From the NCBI GenBank assembly GCA_937892225.1, contig CALAUH010000053.1, forward strand, positions 1 to 13,086: a DNA stretch of 13,086 nucleotides. The letters run 5' to 3'. Of this stretch, positions 8,473-13,086 are shown piece by piece. The stretch is from an uncultured Treponema sp. (lineage in GTDB: Bacteria > Spirochaetota > Spirochaetia > Treponematales > Treponemataceae). Position numbers and translations under genes: made by a program. The first letter of the stretch is position 1; every line of letters starts with the position of its first letter. Below the pieces are notes generated by a model. It was not told where the DNA came from. It ran no database searches and was given only the letters and a program-made list of their open reading frames with translations.

Positions 8473-8923
8473 AAATTTTCCTTAAAAACTTTGCAGGATT
8501 TCCAATCCAAACTTCGCCGGCAGGAACGTCTTTTGTTACAACACTTCCAGCTCCAATCATTGCATTTTCACCAATTGTAACTCCACAAATAATTGTTGCA
8601 TTTGCTCCAATACTTGCGCCTTTTTTAACAACTGTCTTACTTAATTTCCAATCTGGATTTTTTGAACGAGGAAATAAATCATTTGTAAAAGTAACATTCG
8701 GTCCTATAAAAACATTGTCTTCTAAAGTAACTCCATCCCAAAGCTGAACTCCAGATTTTACTGTAACATTATCACCAACAGTTACTTCGTTTTCTATAAC
8801 AACATTTGCACAAATATTACAATTATCACCAATTTTTGCATTTGGAAAAACTACACAAAATTGCCAGATATTTGTATTTGAGCCAATATTTTTACTTTTA
8901 CAATCAGATAATTCGTGAATCAT
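8471..8923 (-). CDS. fdtC: dTDP-3-amino-3,6-dideoxyhexose N-acetyltransferase (FdtC/QdtC/WlbB-like)
   Basis: This 150-residue left-handed beta-helix acyltransferase would acetylate the 3-amino group using acetyl-CoA, giving dTDP-Fuc3NAc or dTDP-Qui3NAc. Hexapeptide repeats run from about 12 to 78 (AKIGDN, VTVGDN, VTLEDN, VFIGPN) and 103-134 (ASIGAN, VTIGEN, AMIGAG), followed by the common end VPAGEVWIGNPAK. The stretch IWQFCVVFPNAKIGDN and the later VTFTNDLFPRS are characteristic of the WlbB/WbpD/QdtC group of sugar-nucleotide N-acyltransferases; N81-D82 lies in the loop that holds active-site residues in those enzymes. It begins one base after the fdtA-like stop. The acyl group need not be acetyl, since relatives use other CoA esters, but acetyl is the usual choice. 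Confidence 0.9.
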   Translation of the reverse strand: MIHELSDCKSKNIGSNTNIWQFCVVFPNAKIGDNCNICANVVIENEVTVGDNVTVKSGVQLWDGVTLEDNVFIGPNVTFTNDLFPRSKNPDWKLSKTVVKKGASIGANATIICGVTIGENAMIGAGSVVTKDVPAGEVWIGNPAKFLRKI

Positions 8924-8924
8924 T

Positions 8925-9326
8925 TTATTTCTTTATTGCCTTCAAAAATTCATCATAATCACGGATGTATTCTTTTTCATCATAATGTTCACTGGCAAGA
9001 ACAACTAATTTACATCCATAACTGAAATCATGCATTTCTCGCCACATACCTGGTCCGATATATAAACCAATATCAGGTCTATTCAGTAACACTTCTTCCC
9101 TTTTGTTGCCATCATCTAAGACAAATCTACATGCACCATCCATTGCAATAATAACTTGTTCAAGTTTTGTATGAGCATGAAAACCTCTGGATTCATCCGG
9201 ACTTGTATCATACATATAATAAACTCGCTTTATTTCAAAAGGAATTAAATCCTGCTTACCTTCTAAAGCTACAAGTTTTCCGCGATTATCTCCATGTACA
9301 GGCATCTTTATTAATTTATAATTCAT
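8925..9326 (-). CDS. fdtA: dTDP-4-oxo-6-deoxyglucose 3,4-ketoisomerase (FdtA/QdtA-like cupin)
   Basis: A 133-residue cupin, full length for FdtA/QdtA. It shifts the keto group of the RmlB product from C4 to C3 so that C3 can be aminated. The family hallmarks are clear: DNRGKLVALEG at 13-23, IKRVYYMYDT at 32-41, RGFHAHTKLEQ at 47-57 with catalytic-site histidines H50 and H52, DDGN at 71-74, GLYIGPGMWREMHDF at 87-101, and HYDEKEYIRDYDEFL near the end. FdtA leads to 3-amino-fucose and QdtA to 3-amino-quinovose, depending on the stereochemistry at C4. R96 after the conserved Trp may bear on that choice, but I cannot settle it. The start ATG at 9324-9326 has no ribosome site; a promoter lies so close that the transcript may be leaderless. 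Confidence 0.93.
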   Translation of the reverse strand: MNYKLIKMPVHGDNRGKLVALEGKQDLIPFEIKRVYYMYDTSPDESRGFHAHTKLEQVIIAMDGACRFVLDDGNKREEVLLNRPDIGLYIGPGMWREMHDFSYGCKLVVLASEHYDEKEYIRDYDEFLKAIKK

Positions 9327-9332
9327 GATTAA

Positions 9333-9361
9333 ATTATAACAAAATAATATCTTTCTAGCAA
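9333..9361 (-). promoter_or_regulatory. Sigma-70-type promoter driving fdtA, probably leaderless
   Basis: On the minus strand, TTGCTA at 9356-9361 (four of six to TTGACA) is followed after exactly 17 bases by a perfect TATAAT at 9333-9338. Only six bases separate the TATAAT from the ATG at 9324-9326, so transcription should begin at or within a base or two of the A of ATG. No Shine-Dalgarno sequence is present. This lies in the largest intergenic gap in the window (57 bases). TATAAT matches are common in AT-rich DNA, but the spacing and -35 box make this one convincing. Confidence 0.7.
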
Positions 9362-9383
9362 TGAAACAAAAAATAATAATAAT

Positions 9384-10316
9384 TTATACCCAAAATTTTT
9401 CAGTTAGGATTTCATCTCGTTTAATAATTAAATCATAAATTTTAGATGCAAAAAAAACATCTTGTATTGAAATTCCGATATTGTATGCTAATATCCTTTG
9501 TGTATCATTTTCTCGTCCAGATTTAATATTATTCATTACATCTGTCATCTCAGTTACAGATTTATATTCTTTAAAATATTTAAATCCTTCAATATGTTTA
9601 ATATCATCACAAAAAATCTTATCGAATACTAAATCACAATTTTGAAATCCTTTTGTATGAACAGGAACAACTAAAACGCCTGGTTTAAAATCTTCTGGTT
9701 CAGCAAAACAAGAATCTGCTGCAGTAACACAAGAAACTACAACATCAGAATTTTGAATCATTTCTCTTACATTATCATATACTGTAAAATGAATATTCGA
9801 ATAAGAACTAAATCGTTTCATAAAACTTTCATGCTGATTTTTATATTTTAATATTGATATATTTAATTCTTTATTATTTACGATTGAATTATAACAAAGA
9901 AGAGTAGCCCTAGCTGTATTCCCTAAACCAATGAATGAAATTATTTTTGAGTCCTTTTTTTGTAATTTATTTATAGTAATTGAAGCAACAGCTCCAGTTC
10001 TCATTGTTGTAATCCATGTTCCATCCATCAGAGAAAGTAACTCTCCATTTAATGTATCATATAATAAAATATCAGCTTTTAATGCTGGTTTTCTTTCTGG
10101 AATACGAGAAACTTCTTTAACACCAAAACGATTAAAAGCAGGAATTAATGATGGCATTGTATTAAAAAATGAATTATGATCTTTACCAAATTTAATGCTA
10201 ATTTTAGGTGGCAAATCACATTCTTTTTTTATTTTAATTACTTCATCAGCCCAAGCAACACAACATTCTGGAGTTATACCTAAATTCTTAATATCTTCAA
10301 AAGAAATTGTTTTCAT
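9384..10316 (-). CDS. Ornithine cyclodeaminase/mu-crystallin family NAD(P)-dependent protein, divergent
   Basis: A 310-residue member of the ornithine cyclodeaminase/mu-crystallin fold family, which also includes alanine dehydrogenase, ketimine reductases and SbnB. MDGTWITTMRTGAVAS at 98-113 is the family signature, with R106 for the substrate carboxylate. The Rossmann turn IGLGNTAR at 129-136 binds NAD(P), and K67 in GVKEVSR may match the family lysine. The segment that usually reads like N-A-x-G-A/G-D, with the catalytic Asp of true cyclodeaminases, here reads VVPVHTKGFQNCD, so the Asp seems displaced or lost. Proline synthesis is therefore unlikely; an imine/keto-acid oxidoreductase is a better guess. 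It follows the cytidylyltransferase fusion by 13 bases with AGGTGG as ribosome site, so it probably works in the same pathway. The true substrate is unknown. Confidence 0.8.
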   Translation of the reverse strand: MKTISFEDIKNLGITPECCVAWADEVIKIKKECDLPPKISIKFGKDHNSFFNTMPSLIPAFNRFGVKEVSRIPERKPALKADILLYDTLNGELLSLMDGTWITTMRTGAVASITINKLQKKDSKIISFIGLGNTARATLLCYNSIVNNKELNISILKYKNQHESFMKRFSSYSNIHFTVYDNVREMIQNSDVVVSCVTAADSCFAEPEDFKPGVLVVPVHTKGFQNCDLVFDKIFCDDIKHIEGFKYFKEYKSVTEMTDVMNNIKSGRENDTQRILAYNIGISIQDVFFASKIYDLIIKRDEILTEKFWV

Positions 10317-10329
10317 AATACCACCTATT

Positions 10330-12138
10330 TTATACTTCTTCCCTTAATGCATCTAAGAATAAATCATCATCTTCTTTATTTCTTATAGTAATTCGCATAA
10401 ACTGTTTACCATCGAAACCTTTTTTAGTAGATAAATCTTTCATAAAGATATTATGTTTATCAAGCATTCTTTCAACAAGTTCTTCTGAAGTTTTACCATT
10501 TATTAATTCTGCTAAAACATAATTTGCCTGACTTGGATATATTTTTAATCCGGCTATTTTTCCAAGTTCAGAACAAAAACGTTCACGTTCATCAGAAATT
10601 TTATCACAGGCCTGAAAATATGTTTTCTTATGTTTATCAAAAATTTGAAGAAAATATTCTGCAAAAGAATTAATATTCCAAATAGATGTATTACGTTGAA
10701 TTTTATGAATCAGTTCTTCATCTTTTGATACAAGTAAACCTAATCTTAAACCAGGAACTCCATAACTTTTACTTATTGATTTTATTACAACTACATTAGG
10801 ATATTTTTCAATTAATTTTTCATTAATAAAACTGAAACGAATATCTTTTTGAGCGAAATCGGCAAAAGATTCATCTAAAATTAATGTTTTTCCGATTTCT
10901 AATAATTTTTTAGCCAAAAAACAAACTTCTTCAAAATTAAAAAAGTGTCCGCTTGGATTTTCAGGATTAATTAAAAGGATGGATTGAGCATCATTCTTTA
11001 TTGCAAAATCATATACATTATCTATTGAATATGAAAAATTTTCTTCGACTTTATACCAAAGAACATTATTATCACCAAAACGTTCTGGATATTCATTAAA
11101 AGTGGGGTATGGAACGACAACCTTTTCTTTTTTAATTTGAGCATAACTTGCAATAAGTTCAGCAGCTCCATTTCCAACAACAACATGCTCTGGTTCAATA
11201 TCAAAAATCTTTGCAGCAAGTAAGCTTTGCTGTTTATCTCCAGAAGGATAATTCTGAAGTAAAGGTTCGAAATTTGCCTTCATTTCTTCTATCATTCCTT
11301 TTGGAGGAAAATAAGGATTAACTAAATAACAATAATCTAACATTGAAGGATAACGCCAATATCCGCCATAAGTCTGTGCAATTTTTTGTAAATGTTCTTT
11401 TCCTGAAGAAAAACGCGTTTCAGCAATTGCCTTATCTGCAGCATCATCAATTTCATACCATCTTGAACCATCTATAATATGAGCTTTAAGTTGTGTATTA
11501 TCAAGAAAAGCTACAACTTTTAATACTGTTTCATAATATTCATTCTTTCCGTATGCAGTTTGATAAGCTTCTAAAAATGGTAAATAATATTTTGATGTAA
11601 ATTCTTTTGAAAATTTATAAATATTTACTGTTTTATAATAATTTCTTCTATCATCCCAACTAAAATCTGCTTTTCCTAAAATACCATTTATTTGATTACG
11701 CTCATTTAATACTGTTACAGAACCATCCATCCAGCTTTCAAAAGGAGAAACTACAGCAAGATTTTCATCCATATTTTGTAATACTTCTTTAATTACTGTT
11801 TTATCAAAAATTAAATCACTTTCAAGAAGTATTGTATCATCTTGTGCTAATGCATTACGAGCAAGATAAAGTGAATAAATATTATTAGTAATATCAAATA
11901 CATCATTTTCAATATATTCTATATTCATTTGAGGATATTTATCTTTTAAGAAATCTTTTAATATCTCTTTTTTATAGCCAACAACCATTACTAATTTATG
12001 AATATCAGCTTCCAATAATGCTTCAATTGCATATTCTATAAGAGTTTTTCCATTTATTGGTAACATACATTTTGTTGCATTATGTGTATATTTACCTAAT
12101 CTTTTACCCATTCCAGCAGCTAACATTAATGCTTGCAT
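10330..12138 (-). CDS. Bifunctional LicC/PntC-like nucleotidyltransferase fused to HisC/CobD-type PLP enzyme
   Basis: A 602-residue two-domain enzyme. Residues 1-240 are a sugar-nucleotidyltransferase-type domain: MLAAGMGKRLG at 5-15, K23 in the TKCMLPI segment, ESD at 106-108 and WYEIDD at 227-232, the acidic metal-binding positions of LicC-like phosphocholine cytidylyltransferases. Residues about 260-602 are a fold-type-I PLP enzyme: GNGAAELI at 322-329, PTFNEY at 345-350, NPENPSG at 391-397, DES at 422-424 (D422), SISKSYG with Schiff-base K457, GLRLG with R465, and R582 in MRITIR. The late WNIN and the R-I-T-I-R motif look closer to CobD-like O-phosphoamino-acid decarboxylases than to HisC; this is a judgement by eye. 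T. denticola PntC is a known cytidylyltransferase fused to an aminoethylphosphonate transaminase. Such a protein would make a phospho-amine and then CDP-activate it. GAGG eight bases upstream supports the start. Confidence 0.85.
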   Translation of the reverse strand: MQALMLAAGMGKRLGKYTHNATKCMLPINGKTLIEYAIEALLEADIHKLVMVVGYKKEILKDFLKDKYPQMNIEYIENDVFDITNNIYSLYLARNALAQDDTILLESDLIFDKTVIKEVLQNMDENLAVVSPFESWMDGSVTVLNERNQINGILGKADFSWDDRRNYYKTVNIYKFSKEFTSKYYLPFLEAYQTAYGKNEYYETVLKVVAFLDNTQLKAHIIDGSRWYEIDDAADKAIAETRFSSGKEHLQKIAQTYGGYWRYPSMLDYCYLVNPYFPPKGMIEEMKANFEPLLQNYPSGDKQQSLLAAKIFDIEPEHVVVGNGAAELIASYAQIKKEKVVVPYPTFNEYPERFGDNNVLWYKVEENFSYSIDNVYDFAIKNDAQSILLINPENPSGHFFNFEEVCFLAKKLLEIGKTLILDESFADFAQKDIRFSFINEKLIEKYPNVVVIKSISKSYGVPGLRLGLLVSKDEELIHKIQRNTSIWNINSFAEYFLQIFDKHKKTYFQACDKISDERERFCSELGKIAGLKIYPSQANYVLAELINGKTSEELVERMLDKHNIFMKDLSTKKGFDGKQFMRITIRNKEDDDLFLDALREEV

Positions 12139-12167
12139 ATTTATCCTCTATAAAATTCTTAATATTA

Positions 12168-12199
12168 ATTATACTACCCTATTTTCTTCCTTCTATCAA
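12168..12199 (-). promoter_or_regulatory. Possible weak promoter before the cytidylyltransferase fusion gene
   Basis: A perfect TATAAT at 12168-12173 on the minus strand lies 29 bases before the ATG, leaving room for a short leader that includes the GAGG site. The best -35 match, TTGATA at 12194-12199, is 20 bases away, longer than ideal, and lies within the end of the upstream gene. In DNA this AT-rich a chance match is quite possible. Confidence 0.35.
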
Positions 12200-13086
12200 T
12201 TCATACCAGGAACGTATGTCTTTTTTAGAAGGATCCAATCCTACTGATTCTATTAGATGTTCAAGTTCATTTTGAATGACAGAATTTGAATATCCTTTAG
12301 AATCAGTTACTTCTACTTCCAGATATTTCATATTGTTTACAATCACCAGTTCCATATGAAAATCTATTTCTGAAATACTGTCTGATTTTTTATAACATCC
12401 GAATGCACTTTTTTCTTTTTCAAACCATTTATGATAACCGGCTTCTATAAAAAAAGTTCTTAAAACTTCTGAATCTTCTAGAAAAGTTTCATCTTCTTTA
12501 TTTATTTCAATTCCGTTTTCTTTTTTCTTTGTTTTGATTGTAAAAAATGATTTTAATGGTTCATCATCAATTTTTTCTGAACGAATTCTAATTACTGACG
12601 GTTCATTATTTTTTATTCTTTCTTCAATTGAGTTATATTTTGAAAAATATTCATCAATCTTAATTACCAGTTTTGAATCAGAAAAATATTTATCTTTTAA
12701 TTCAGAATATTTTTTTATCATTTCATCATAATATTTATTTTTATTTTTTAAATAATTTAAATCATTTTGATTCAAATATAAATTTTTCACTTTCAACACA
12801 CCGGGAATAGAATCCATCTCACTTTCTCTCCACTCCCAGCGATCCATATATGCGAGTTCAAATGAATTAACCCAAACGCTATCTGCGACATAAGCGAAGC
12901 CTTCATATGTCACAAAATCTTTGGCGGTCCTTTCATCAAACTTTCCATCTATATAGATGTTCGAACACATATTTCTATTAAGGCTATATGCGCAAAACAT
13001 TAATGTCGGAGCCATTTTTTCGGCACAAAAATTAAGTATCATATTCGACTTATGGTTAGCGTCACATAAGGCTGTTTCCGGAAGTT
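12179..13086 (-). CDS. CYTH-like domain protein with unrecognised N-terminal region, probably partial at window edge
   Basis: The reading frame is open to the window end. An ATG at 13040-13042 would give 287 residues, but it has no ribosome site and the frame continues upstream without a stop, so the true start is probably outside. Numbering from that ATG, residues about 125-287 fit a CYTH (CyaB/thiamine-triphosphatase) domain: IRIR with R152 and R154, FTIKTKKK with K170, EINKEDE at 179-185, EKEKSAF with K211, IDF with D227, LEVEV at 241-245 and the typical end DIRSWYELIE. The N-terminal E-x-E-x-K strand of active enzymes is not evident (KLVIKID is the nearest), so triphosphate hydrolysis or cyclase activity is doubtful. 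Residues 1-85 match nothing I recognise and are much richer in GC. No link to polysaccharide synthesis is apparent. Confidence 0.6.
   Translation of the reverse strand, partial: LPETALCDANHKSNMILNFCAEKMAPTLMFCAYSLNRNMCSNIYIDGKFDERTAKDFVTYEGFAYVADSVWVNSFELAYMDRWEWRESEMDSIPGVLKVKNLYLNQNDLNYLKNKNKYYDEMIKKYSELKDKYFSDSKLVIKIDEYFSKYNSIEERIKNNEPSVIRIRSEKIDDEPLKSFFTIKTKKKENGIEINKEDETFLEDSEVLRTFFIEAGYHKWFEKEKSAFGCYKKSDSISEIDFHMELVIVNNMKYLEVEVTDSKGYSNSVIQNELEHLIESVGLDPSKKDIRSWYELIEGRK

Noticed and set aside
9327..9383. Terminator between the OCD-family gene and fdtA
   Set aside because: I see no inverted repeat followed by a T run on the coding strand; the gap is explained by the promoter.
9931..10179. 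Plus-strand open frame of 82 codons inside the OCD-family gene
   Set aside because: Antisense shadow of a gene with clear family motifs; no independent support.
11022..11219. Minus-strand 65-codon frame inside the fusion gene
   Set aside because: Alternate frame of the PLP domain; low-complexity Leu/Met/Lys product.
10330..12138. Frameshift-joined or misassembled pair of genes
   Set aside because: The frame runs unbroken for 602 codons with a continuous linker at about 240-260, and similar cytidylyltransferase-PLP fusions are known, so it looks like a true fusion.
12057..12275. Plus-strand open frame spanning the start of the fusion gene and the end of the CYTH gene
   Set aside because: Antisense to two coding regions, with no recognisable protein features.
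12534..12731. Plus-strand 65-codon frame inside the CYTH-like gene
   Set aside because: Antisense shadow; Ser/Ile/Phe-rich complement of a Lys/Glu-rich protein.
12179..13086. Transposase fragment in the N-terminal part of the CYTH-like frame
   Set aside because: The stretch ALCDANHKSN and the later YVADS recall DDE transposase strands, but there is no consistent order of motifs, inverted repeat or target duplication in view; too weak to call.

Overview
This is a strongly AT-rich window in which every supported gene lies on the minus strand. It reads as one tightly packed surface-polysaccharide (O-antigen, capsule or glycolipid) locus, transcribed from high to low coordinates. The host cannot be fixed from sequence alone. 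An AT-rich Gram-negative-type gut or oral bacterium fits, and a spirochaete such as Treponema is a reasonable guess because a cytidylyltransferase-PLP enzyme fusion is known there; this is a low-confidence inference.

Region 1 (13086-12179) is a protein with a CYTH-like C-terminal domain. It is open at the window edge, and its N-terminal third is much richer in GC. Region 2 (12138-9384) holds two genes: a LicC/PntC-like nucleotidyltransferase fused to a HisC/CobD-type PLP enzyme, and a divergent ornithine cyclodeaminase/mu-crystallin family protein. Region 3 (9326-7362) is a compact cassette for a dTDP-3-amino-3,6-dideoxyhexose: FdtA-like ketoisomerase, FdtC-like acetyltransferase and FdtB-like aminotransferase. 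A good promoter sits directly before the ketoisomerase and appears to give a leaderless message.

Region 4 (7358-872) is a Wzx-type flippase followed by five family-2 glycosyltransferases. It is visibly poorer in GC than region 3. Region 5 (850-1) is a LicD-family phosphotransferase and the first 19 codons of RmlB, the dTDP-glucose 4,6-dehydratase that would supply the substrate for the Fdt enzymes.

Taken together: RmlB plus FdtA, FdtB and FdtC make dTDP-Fuc3NAc or dTDP-Qui3NAc. The five transferases build an oligosaccharide on a lipid carrier, and Wzx flips it. The cytidylyltransferase fusion plausibly makes a CDP-activated amino alcohol (ethanolamine-like or aminoethylphosphonate-like), which the LicD protein would transfer onto the glycan. 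The last link is the most interesting inference here. No initiating transferase, Wzy polymerase, RmlA, PEP mutase or choline kinase is visible, so those must lie outside the window or be absent. No RNA gene, CRISPR array, complete insertion sequence or clear terminator was seen. The only intergenic stretch over 40 bases is 9327-9383, which holds the promoter.
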